Below are positions 26,603 through 33,039 of a stretch of DNA of 33,039 nucleotides, one piece after another; within the stretch, counting starts at the first letter, position 1; each line of letters starts with the position of its first letter. The position numbers were made by a program, and so were the translations under genes. The stretch covers positions 1 through 33,039 of the forward strand of contig SYOX01000175.1 in NCBI GenBank assembly GCA_005804885.1, given 5' to 3'. The notes beneath the pieces were generated by a model. That model was given only the letters and a program-made list of their open reading frames with translations, made no database searches and was not told where the DNA came from. The DNA is from Pseudomonadota bacterium (lineage in GTDB: Bacteria > Myxococcota_A > Bradymonadia > Bradymonadales > GCA-2716585).

Positions 26603-27571
26603 TCAGCGCCCCAGGCCGTGCGCGAGCCGGGCCTGCGCGATGTCCTCGGCGATCCTGGCCTTGAGGGCGTCGAGGCCGTCGAACTTCATCTCGGGGCGGA
26701 CGAAGGCGATCAGCTCGACCTCGACGCGCTGGCCGTAGATGTCGGCGTCCGGCGCCAGGCCGCTCAGCACGAAGGTCTCGGCGTTGGGGGCGGCCGCGGT
26801 GGCGACCGTCGGGCGCACGCCGACGTTGGTGATCGCGGGCAGCGGCCCGGCAGGCAGGCCAGCGCCGGGATCGAGGAGCGTCAGCGTCGTGATGTAGACC
26901 CCGTGCGGGATCATCATCCCCGCCCTCGGGCTGATGTTCGCCGTCGGGAAGCCCAACGCCCGCCCCCTGGCCTCGCCGTGCTCGACCTCGCCGCGCAGCG
27001 CGTGGCGTCGGTTGAGCAGCGCGGCGGCCAGGTCGAGGTTCCCGCCCGAGAGCGCCTTTCGGACGCGCGTGGAGCTGACGACCTCATCGCCGGAGGTGAC
27101 GGCGGCGTGGACGCGGACGTCGATGTCGCGCTCCCGGCCGTGGCGCTGGAGCTCCTCGATGCCGCCCGAGCGGCCCTTGCCGAAGTTGAAGTCGTAGCCG
27201 ACCCAGACCTCCTGGGCGCGCAAGGATTCGAAGAGGATCTTGTGGACGAAGCCCTCGGGGGAGTGCGAGGCGAGATCCGCGTCAAAGGGCAGGGCGGTGG
27301 GGTGGTCGATGCCGTGCTTGTGGAGCAGCTCGAGCTTCTTGTCGGGCCTGTCGATGCAGAAGGTCGAGGTGTCCTTCTTGCCGAAGAAGACCACTGGGTG
27401 CGGGTCGAAGGTCAGCGCGACGGAGGCGACGCCGGCGCGCCGGGCGCTCTGCTGGACCTCCTGGCAGATGGTCTGGTGGCCGAGGTGGACGCCGTCAAAG
27501 TTGCCGATGGTGACGATGGGCCTGTCGACCTGCTGGGCGACCCGGTCGAGGATGTGTTCCAGGTTGGACAT
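26603..27571 (-). CDS. ribF: Bifunctional riboflavin kinase / FAD synthetase
   Basis: RibF turns riboflavin into FMN and FMN into FAD. The N-terminal adenylyltransferase has TIGNFDGVHLGHQ, VALTFDPHPVVFF, VGYDFNFGKGRSG and STRVRKAL. The C-terminal kinase part has GRALGFPTANI, HGVYITTL, ITNVGVRPT, an AETFVL block with the catalytic Glu, and the closing DADIYGQRVEVELIAFVRPEMKF. Starting at the Met at 27571 gives 322 residues and the usual spacing to GNFDG; an in-frame ATG at 27613 would add 14 residues with no better ribosome site. It is a lone minus-strand gene. Confidence 0.95.
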   Translation of the reverse strand: MSNLEHILDRVAQQVDRPIVTIGNFDGVHLGHQTICQEVQQSARRAGVASVALTFDPHPVVFFGKKDTSTFCIDRPDKKLELLHKHGIDHPTALPFDADLASHSPEGFVHKILFESLRAQEVWVGYDFNFGKGRSGGIEELQRHGRERDIDVRVHAAVTSGDEVVSSTRVRKALSGGNLDLAAALLNRRHALRGEVEHGEARGRALGFPTANISPRAGMMIPHGVYITTLTLLDPGAGLPAGPLPAITNVGVRPTVATAAAPNAETFVLSGLAPDADIYGQRVEVELIAFVRPEMKFDGLDALKARIAEDIAQARLAHGLGR

Positions 27572-27833
27572 CGAGCCTGCGGGCGTGGTGTAAGTGAGGT
27601 TGCGACGAGGCATCCGGGGGGGCGGCGGGCCGCCGAAGTGCGGCAGAACTTAGCACAGCCCCAGGCGCTTTCAAAGCGCCCCGGCGACGCTCCCGCCGCT
27701 GTGCGAGCCTCCCCTGGGCGGCTCAGCGGCCGCGATCCGGTCTGGAGAGGGGGGCAGGTCTGGCATTGACAGGCCGGGGCACGCCGCCGAGCGCCCGGTT
27801 CTTCCCGAGGCGGGCTGCGCCGGGGTGGCGAAC

Positions 27834-28727
27834 ATGAACTCGAAGCTCTCCATCTGGCTGCTGGGCGATCCCGTGGGGCACTCGATGAGCCCGGCCTTCC
27901 AGAACGCCGGGTTGACCGCGCTGGGCCTGCCGCTGGTCTATGCGGCGCGGCGGACGTCGCCGGGCGAGCTGGTCGAGCTGGTCGACGCGATCAGGCAGGG
28001 CCAGGCCGTCGGCGCCAACGTGACCTTGCCGCACAAGGGCGCGATGGGTGTGTTGGTGGATCGGATAAGCCCCTCGGCGCGTCGGGCGGGGGCGATCAAC
28101 ACGCTGGTCAAGGTCGCGGGTGAGGTCGAGGGTCACAACACGGACGTCCCCGGGCTCTTGAGGGCGCTGCGCGAGCGGGATCTTGCCAGCGGCCAGCGCG
28201 CGGTCGTCCTGGGGGCCGGTGGCGCAGCGCGGGCCGCGGTGGTGGCGCTGGATCAGGCGGGCTTCGAGTTCATTACGATCATCAGCCGCGACGTGGGGCG
28301 AGCGGAGATCCTTCGGGGGGAGCTGGCGCCGGGCTGCTGCGCGCAGCTCTCGGTCGTGGAGGCGGCGCGGGCGGCGGAGCCTGTCGCGGGCGCCCCGTGG
28401 CTGGGCGCGGAGGTCATGGTCCACGCGACGAGCCTCGGTGTCGGGGAGGTCGAAGGCGATCCGGCCTTTGTCGAGGCCGAGGCGGTCTGGAGGGCGCTGC
28501 CCTGGCACGATCTGGGCAAGCTCCGCGGCGTCCATGACATGTGCTACGGCAGGTCGGAGACGCCCTTCTTGAGCGCGGCGCGGGCGGCTGGGGTCAAGGG
28601 CGGCGACGGCCTGAGCATGCTGCTCTACCAGGGCCTTGAGTCCTTCTTGATGTGGACGGGGCGCAAGCCGCCCGAGGCGGTGATGCGGCGGGCGCTGGAG
28701 GAGGCTGCGGGTCGGCCGCTGGCTTGA
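27834..28727 (+). CDS. aroE: Shikimate dehydrogenase
   Basis: AroE reduces 3-dehydroshikimate to shikimate with NADPH in aromatic amino-acid synthesis. Visible marks are GDPVGHSMSPAFQNAG (the Ser pair that holds shikimate), VTLPHKGA with catalytic Lys, INTL and GHNTDVPGL with the catalytic Asp, the nucleotide loop VLGAGGAARA, ATSLGVG, and the C-terminal GLSMLLYQGLESFLMWTG. The usual His in SP--HN is Gln here, and the loop near the end reads MCYGRSETPFL instead of YxPxxT. These suggest a diverged but intact enzyme; a quinate/shikimate-like variant cannot be excluded. I take the ATG at 27834 (GGGGTGG upstream) rather than the GTG at 27825. Length is 297 residues, normal for the family. Confidence 0.9.
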   Translation: MNSKLSIWLLGDPVGHSMSPAFQNAGLTALGLPLVYAARRTSPGELVELVDAIRQGQAVGANVTLPHKGAMGVLVDRISPSARRAGAINTLVKVAGEVEGHNTDVPGLLRALRERDLASGQRAVVLGAGGAARAAVVALDQAGFEFITIISRDVGRAEILRGELAPGCCAQLSVVEAARAAEPVAGAPWLGAEVMVHATSLGVGEVEGDPAFVEAEAVWRALPWHDLGKLRGVHDMCYGRSETPFLSAARAAGVKGGDGLSMLLYQGLESFLMWTGRKPPEAVMRRALEEAAGRPLA

Positions 28728-28833
28728 GCGTCCGCGACGGCGGGCTCCCGAGGCCTTCACACACTATCAGCTCTGTTGCCGTAAACATGAGTTGATTCAA
28801 AAGGTTGGGTGAGGTGGTGGGGGGGGGCGCCTG

Positions 28834-31800
28834 TCATGCGCCGACCTCGAGGTGGGCGAGGCACTCGTCGGCCTTGTCGTTCTGGCCGAGGTCGAGCCAT
28901 TGGGAGAGTGCGAGCCGGTAGGCTTCGGCGGCCTCGGCGTGGTGGTTGGCGGCGCGGGCGAGGTCGGCGGCGCGGTGTGCGACGCGCGCGACGTCGGGGT
29001 CGACCATGGCGGTCTCTGTGAGGAGCTTCTGTGCGCGGGGCATCAGGCGGGCCCAGTCGGCCCAGGCGCCCAGGCCGGCGGCGCACTGGCAGAGTGCGAG
29101 CTGAACGAAGGCCAGCAGGGAGCGCTGTCCGGTTTGTTCGATGATGGGGCTGCTCTCGACGAGCGTGTGTCGCGCCTCGATGTACCTGTCGCGGTCGAGC
29201 AGGACGAGGCAGAGGTTGAGCCTGGGGATGATGCCGGCGCCGGAGCCGATGGAGTCGTGGATGTCGAGGGCCTGACGGTAGCCGTCGGCGGCGGCCTCGA
29301 GGTCGCCGCGTTGGCGTGCGCTCTCGGCCATGACGTTGAGGCAGTTGGCGACCTCCTGCTGGTCGCCCTGCTGTCGGTTGAGTTCGAGGGCGTGGCTCAG
29401 GAGGATGGCGGCCTGTTCGTGGTCGTTGGCGCTGTGTGCTGCGGCGCCCATGCCGTAGAGGCAGGAGGCGACGCCGGGCAGGTCGCCGAGGCCGCGGTAG
29501 AGGTCGTGGGCCTGTCGGTAGAGGTCGGCGGCCTCATGCCACCGTTGTCGCTGTCGGGTGACGATGGCCAGCCCCTTGAGGCAGTGCGCCATGCCGAGGG
29601 GGTCGTTCAGGGGGCGGTAGAGGTCGAGGGCCTGCTGATAGAGGTCAGCGGCGCGGGCTCTGTCGCCCTGCTGTCGGACGATCCAGGCCAGCCCCCAGAG
29701 GGCCTCTGGGAGGATCGCGGGCCACCGGTGGGTGAGGGCGGCCTGTCGCGCGCGATCGGCCCAGGTCATGGCCTCGTCGAACTGCCAGTTGAGGCGCTCG
29801 ACCCAGGATCGAAGCACCCAGCCTTGTCCCCAGCGGGGGTCGGCCGGATCGAGGTCGAGATCGGCCATGGCCTGTTCGCGCATGTCGAGCAGGGCGTTGG
29901 CGGCGCGGTAGTCGCTCTTGTCTCTGCACCTGGCGGCGGCCTGGAGGAGCGGCGCGAGGGCGTCCTGCAGATCTCCGGCGAAGAAGCAGTGCCGCCCGAG
30001 TCGCTCGGGGACGTCGGGGGAGGGGTTGGGAAGCTCGCGCAGCATCCGGGCGCAGGCCTTGTGGTGGGCCTTGAGGGTGCCGGCTTCGCGGGCGAGGCGC
30101 TCCAGGCTCTCGCGCAGCATCCCGTGGGTGAAGGACCAGCCGTTCTCCTCGGGCAGGGCGAGGCGGCTGGAGAAGAGGGTGTGGAGAAGTGTGATGGTGA
30201 GGTTGACGCCGGCCCGCTGGCAGACGCGCTGCCACTCGTTGTTGTCGACCTCGCGCCCGAGGACGGCGGCCAGCTCCAGGGCTTGCTGGGCGTCTTGGGG
30301 CAGCCCGGCCAGGAGTCTCTCCAGGTGTGCTCGCCAGACCTGATGGAGGTCATCGGGCAGCACCGCGGCCTCGCCCTCCTTGAGGACGAAGCCGGTGGGG
30401 CCGATCTCGAGGACGCCGCGCTGGACCCAGTCTCCGACGAGCTGGACGGCGAAGAGGGGGTTTCCGGCCGTCCTCTCCTCGACCTGTCGTGCCAGGTCGC
30501 CTTCGAGGCCGAGCAGCTCGCGGACCAGCTCGATGCGATCGCCGGGGTCGAGGGGTCCGAGGGTGAGCTGTCGCGCATTGCCCCTGGCCATCAGGTCGCG
30601 CAGGGCCTGCTGGTTGGCGAGCTGCTCGGCCAGGGCCTCGTCGCGGGCGGTCATGAGGAAGAGGACGGGGCAAGGGCTCAGGGGCTGCGCGGCCATGACG
30701 TCGGCGACGAGCCCGACGGCGTCGCCGCCCCACTGGATGTCGTCGAGCCAGACGATGACGGGCTTGTGCGTGCCGAGGCGCTCCAAGAGCCTGCGGATCA
30801 GGGCGTATCGCTCCTTGGGGCTGCCGAAGCGCACCACGGGCTCGCCGGTGTGCTCGTCGGCCTCGGACATGGGGCAGACCAGCTCGGTCAGGGCGAGCCG
30901 CTCGTAGTCGCCGGTGGCGTCCTGGTCGCTCAGGAGCTTGCCGACGCGATCCAGGGTGTCGAGGCGGTTGAGGCCCTGGCAGCGCAGGTGTCGGGCGACC
31001 ATGCGCGGGAGGCCGTCGGCGGGGCCGGGTGTGGCGCCGTGGCGGGCTCTGAGGATGGAGGCGGCGCCGAGCTCGTTGGCGCGTTGGCACATCCATTCGA
31101 CGAGGCGGCTCTTGCCGGTGCCGGCGGCGCCGTGGATGAGCATGACCTGCGCGCGGCCGCTCTGTCGGACCTCGACGAGCGCGTCCCAGATGGCGTCGCG
31201 CTCGCGGGTGCGTCCGACGAGGGGGATGGCGCGCATGCCGTAGAGGCCCAGGCCGGCGCCGACGAGGCGCATGGAGGGGGAGGGGGGGATGGGTCGGCGC
31301 CAGTCGGCGGGCATGAAGGGGCGGTGCCAGGGCAGCTCGCCGGTGTCGCGGGGGATCGCTTCGACGACGCCAGAGACGGTCTCCAGGTCGCCAGACAGGT
31401 GCAGATCGAGGACGCGGGTCTGGGGGAGGGCGTCGAAGAGGGTGGCCTCGGATTCGTCGTTGGGGATTTCGGTGCGCTGCCAGGGGGCCAGGGTCAGGCC
31501 CTTGATCTGGAAGGGGCTCAGATCGCCGCCGCGCAGGAGGACTTCGAAGGCGGTCACGGGGGCCTTGCCGCCGGCGCGGTTGTCGATGGCCATCAGGGCC
31601 CAGGCCGCGTCGGTGGCGTGCTTGAAGCGCCAGCGAGGCAGCTTTGCCAGCAGCCTGTGGACCCATTGCTCGACGCCCTCGGGGATCTCGACGCGGGGCG
31701 AGAGAGGGGGGGGCGGCGTCTTGAGGTGGGCGTGCGCCAGGGCGACGAAGTTGTCGTCGTTGAAGGGGGTCTGGCCGCAGATGAGCTGATGGGCGAGGCA

Positions 31801-32442
31801 GCCGAGGGCGTAGAGGTCGGTCCAGGGGCCGTAGTCGCGCCACTGGCCGCGCAGCTGCTCGGGGGCCATGTACTGGGGCGTGCCGGTGGTGGACTCGGTG
31901 CTGCCGGACTCGGTGCGGTTGTCGACGGCCTGGGCGATGCCGAAGTCGGTCAGCTTCAGGCCGGGGCGCGGGTCGGTGGGCGCGGCGAGCAGGACGTTGG
32001 CGGGCTTGATGTCCCGGTGGATGACCCCGGCGGCGTGGGCGTGCGCCAGCGCGTCGAGCAGGGAGAAGAGGATGTACTTGATGTGGTCCCAGGGCAGGGG
32101 GCCTTCGATCTCTCGCAGGGAGCCGTGGGTGGCCAGCTCCATGGCGAGGTAGGGGCTGCCGGCGGTGAACATGCCGCCGCTGCGGCGCTCGGCGTTGGCG
32201 TCGATCTCGCCGTGGTCGAGCACCATGACGATGCCAGGGTGTGCCAGGGCGGCGACGGCGCGGACCTCGTTGCGGAAGGACTCGATGTAGGCGGGGTTTC
32301 GGGCCTGCTTGCCGGTCATGACCTTGATGGCCACGGGGACCTGCTGCTCAGGGTGGAGGCCGCGCCAGACCTCCCCCATCCCCCCCTTGCCGATGGGCTC
32401 GTGGAGTTCGAAGGGCCCGATCTTGATGTGCGCTGAGGCCAT
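28834..32442 (-). CDS. Ser/Thr protein kinase - STAND-like ATPase - TPR protein
   Basis: A 1,202-residue cytoplasmic protein in three parts. (1) An Hanks-type kinase (about 8-280): Gly-loop IGKGGMGEVW, Lys40, HRDIKPANVLL with Asp144, DFGIAQ from Asp167, and MAPEQL at 192-197, so it should be active. (2) An AAA/STAND-type ATPase (about 405-800): PLVGRTRERDAI, Walker A GAAGTGKS (438-445), and a Walker B-like VIVWLDDIQWGG near 560. (3) At least five TPR units (about 890-1190), such as AADLYQQALDLYRPLND, EAADLYRQAHDLYRGLGDL and AAADGYRQALDIHDSIG. No membrane helix is seen. This large fused type is common in Myxococcota and is used for signal integration; target and signal are unknown. The ATG at 32442 has GGAG 5 bases upstream. 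The 106-base gap to the converging aroE has no clear terminator. Confidence 0.93.
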   Translation of the reverse strand: MASAHIKIGPFELHEPIGKGGMGEVWRGLHPEQQVPVAIKVMTGKQARNPAYIESFRNEVRAVAALAHPGIVMVLDHGEIDANAERRSGGMFTAGSPYLAMELATHGSLREIEGPLPWDHIKYILFSLLDALAHAHAAGVIHRDIKPANVLLAAPTDPRPGLKLTDFGIAQAVDNRTESGSTESTTGTPQYMAPEQLRGQWRDYGPWTDLYALGCLAHQLICGQTPFNDDNFVALAHAHLKTPPPPLSPRVEIPEGVEQWVHRLLAKLPRWRFKHATDAAWALMAIDNRAGGKAPVTAFEVLLRGGDLSPFQIKGLTLAPWQRTEIPNDESEATLFDALPQTRVLDLHLSGDLETVSGVVEAIPRDTGELPWHRPFMPADWRRPIPPSPSMRLVGAGLGLYGMRAIPLVGRTRERDAIWDALVEVRQSGRAQVMLIHGAAGTGKSRLVEWMCQRANELGAASILRARHGATPGPADGLPRMVARHLRCQGLNRLDTLDRVGKLLSDQDATGDYERLALTELVCPMSEADEHTGEPVVRFGSPKERYALIRRLLERLGTHKPVIVWLDDIQWGGDAVGLVADVMAAQPLSPCPVLFLMTARDEALAEQLANQQALRDLMARGNARQLTLGPLDPGDRIELVRELLGLEGDLARQVEERTAGNPLFAVQLVGDWVQRGVLEIGPTGFVLKEGEAAVLPDDLHQVWRAHLERLLAGLPQDAQQALELAAVLGREVDNNEWQRVCQRAGVNLTITLLHTLFSSRLALPEENGWSFTHGMLRESLERLAREAGTLKAHHKACARMLRELPNPSPDVPERLGRHCFFAGDLQDALAPLLQAAARCRDKSDYRAANALLDMREQAMADLDLDPADPRWGQGWVLRSWVERLNWQFDEAMTWADRARQAALTHRWPAILPEALWGLAWIVRQQGDRARAADLYQQALDLYRPLNDPLGMAHCLKGLAIVTRQRQRWHEAADLYRQAHDLYRGLGDLPGVASCLYGMGAAAHSANDHEQAAILLSHALELNRQQGDQQEVANCLNVMAESARQRGDLEAAADGYRQALDIHDSIGSGAGIIPRLNLCLVLLDRDRYIEARHTLVESSPIIEQTGQRSLLAFVQLALCQCAAGLGAWADWARLMPRAQKLLTETAMVDPDVARVAHRAADLARAANHHAEAAEAYRLALSQWLDLGQNDKADECLAHLEVGA

Positions 32443-32481
32443 GGCGCTCCGAGGCGCAGGGTGGAGGTTCACCCTCCGATG

Positions 32482-32507
32482 ATTTTAGCCAATCGGGTCG
32501 AAGTCAA
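32482..32507 (-). promoter_or_regulatory. Weak promoter candidate for the kinase gene
   Basis: On the minus strand TTGACT (32502-32507) and TAAAAT (32482-32487) are only 14 bases apart, short for a sigma-70 site. A small inverted repeat (GGAGG, then CCTCC) lies at about 32463-32477 between this site and the start. Confidence 0.25.
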
Positions 32508-32594
32508 GAGAAGGGCCTGGATCGGGTGTTGATCGCAGGGCCGACGATGGGGCAAGACGCTCCGACGGGTTGGCTTTGATGGGCGGACAAGGCA

Positions 32595-32706
32595 ACTCCC
32601 CCTCCTGTCCTCGCCCTCGTTTCACTCCCCCTCCTGTCCTCCCCCTCGTTTCACTCCCCCTCCTGTCCTCCCCCTCGTTTCACTCCCCCTCCTGTCCTCC
32701 CCCTCG
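32595..32706. repeat. 29-bp tandem repeat, 3.9 copies
   Basis: The unit starts actccccctcctgtcctccc and ends ccctcgtttc. Copies lie at 32595-32623, 32624-32652, 32653-32681 and 32682-32706 (last cut short). Only the first differs, with one G for C. The last copy runs into an 8-bp hairpin (CTCCCCCT at 32697-32704 with AGGGGGAG at 32714-32721). The strand bias (pyrimidine-rich plus strand) is extreme. No reading frame across it looks real. Confidence 0.9.
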
Positions 32707-32746
32707 CTGCGCAAGGGGGAGGGACGCTCGTATTACGGGCAAGGGG

Positions 32747-32835
32747 GATCGGCGAGTCGACTTCGGTGACGGGCACGTTGAGATCGGCGAGTCGACTTCG
32801 TTGATGGACAAGGAGAGATCGGCGAGTCGACTTCG
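32747..32835. repeat. 35-bp-spaced repeat with 19-bp core, 3 copies
   Basis: The core gatcggcgagtcgacttcg starts at 32747, 32782 and 32817, exactly 35 bases apart. The 16 bases after each core are partly alike (tga-gg, then cacgttga or caaggaga). The core centre cgagtcgacttcg is a near-palindrome around GTCGAC. The copies are too short and too few for a CRISPR array; iteron-like protein sites or a plain tandem duplication are possible. Confidence 0.85.
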
Positions 32836-32863
32836 CTGATGCGATCTGCACGTTGACGGTCCA

Positions 32864-32970
32864 CCCGGGCTTGCGCCCGGGCCTACAATTTGTCCTGGGA
32901 CGCCCCTTCGGGGCTGGCGATGGGGCGTCAACCTTCAAGCGACAGACTCCCTCAGGGCCGCTCGATGTCT
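32864..32970 (+). repeat. Dispersed hairpin repeat, copy B
   Basis: This is the best-preserved copy. Hairpin 1 is CCCGGGC-TTGC-GCCCGGG (32864-32881). Hairpin 2 is GCCCC-TTC-GGGGC (32902-32914), in competition with an outer pairing GACGCCCC (32899-32906) to GGGGCGTC (32922-32929). It then continues into the tail gccgctcgatgtct. From 32971 to the window end I see nothing further. Confidence 0.8.
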
Positions 32971-33039
32971 GCCTCCCTGCCCCTGCAATTCTCCTGTGAT
33001 ATCAACACGGTTGACACGCCCCACGCACGCTGACGCCCC

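Noticed and set aside
26414..27769. Plus-strand frame of 451 codons over ribF
   Set aside because: It is the complement of ribF, which has all FAD-synthetase and flavokinase motifs.
28852..32436. Very long plus-strand open frame of about 1,190 codons opposite the kinase gene
   Set aside because: It mirrors the kinase gene exactly. Its protein is Gly/Val/Glu-rich without domains, while the minus strand has complete kinase and ATPase motifs. It is an effect of GC-rich codon use.
32747..32835. Possible CRISPR array
   Set aside because: The 19-bp core is too short, there are only three copies, the spacers are 16 bases and partly alike, and no cas gene is present.
32651..32938. Small minus-strand frames across the terminal repeats
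   Set aside because: Their proteins only translate the DNA repeats (for example EVDSPI twice) and have no start signals.

Overview
The window is high-GC DNA that reads like a chromosomal segment of a Myxococcota-type (former Deltaproteobacteria) bacterium. This rests on gene content: an AglR/ExbB plus two ExbD-type proteins, FHA/TonB-C and TPR proteins of the Glt/Agl envelope-machine type, AgmX/PglI-like C-terminal domains, and a Ser/Thr kinase fused to a STAND-like ATPase and TPRs. I could not run a taxonomic search, so the assignment is an inference.

Layout. (1) 285-6264, minus strand: a housekeeping-like run. In transcription order it holds a START-domain secreted protein, then a PPC-Tudor-like fusion, coaBC, a family-4 uracil-DNA glycosylase, an unrecognised helical protein, and a lipoprotein with an AgmX/TonB-like C-terminal domain. 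The last four or five are packed like an operon. (2) 6559-7413, plus strand: an exported lipoprotein that looks like a beta-propeller. (3) 7674-20754, plus strand: a 13-kb block that looks like a trans-envelope, proton-driven machine. It has a secreted coiled-coil protein, two large secreted TPR proteins, a TPR lipoprotein, a small exported protein, an ExbB/TolQ channel, two ExbD/TolR proteins, and an FHA-like/TM/TonB-C protein. A clear rho-independent terminator closes the motor genes at 19008-19040. (4) 21197-26269, plus strand: a small secreted protein, an outer-membrane beta-barrel, a short polysaccharide-export (OPX) lipoprotein and a Wzz/tyrosine-kinase fusion. These form an export trio with no glycosyltransferase, flippase or polymerase beside it. 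(5) 26603-28727: ribF (minus) and aroE (plus), with a repeat-rich spacer before them. (6) 28834-32442, minus strand: a 1,202-residue Ser/Thr kinase-ATPase-TPR protein. (7) 32443-33039: non-coding, with two different tandem repeats and one copy of a dispersed hairpin repeat.

How the parts may work together. In Myxococcus xanthus, AglRQS is a proton-driven motor of the TolQR family that powers the Glt envelope complex for gliding and spore-coat work. Here the motor triad sits beside TPR, lipoprotein and TonB-C partners, and directly before a surface-polysaccharide exporter. My inference is a machine that moves or arranges envelope or surface polymer; whether the cell glides cannot be told from this window. 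The most striking protein-level signal is that the first ExbD-type protein has Asn where the family carries its proton-binding membrane Asp, while the second keeps Asp. The most striking DNA-level signal is a dispersed element (three copies, one inverted) whose hairpin shows a compensatory base-pair change.
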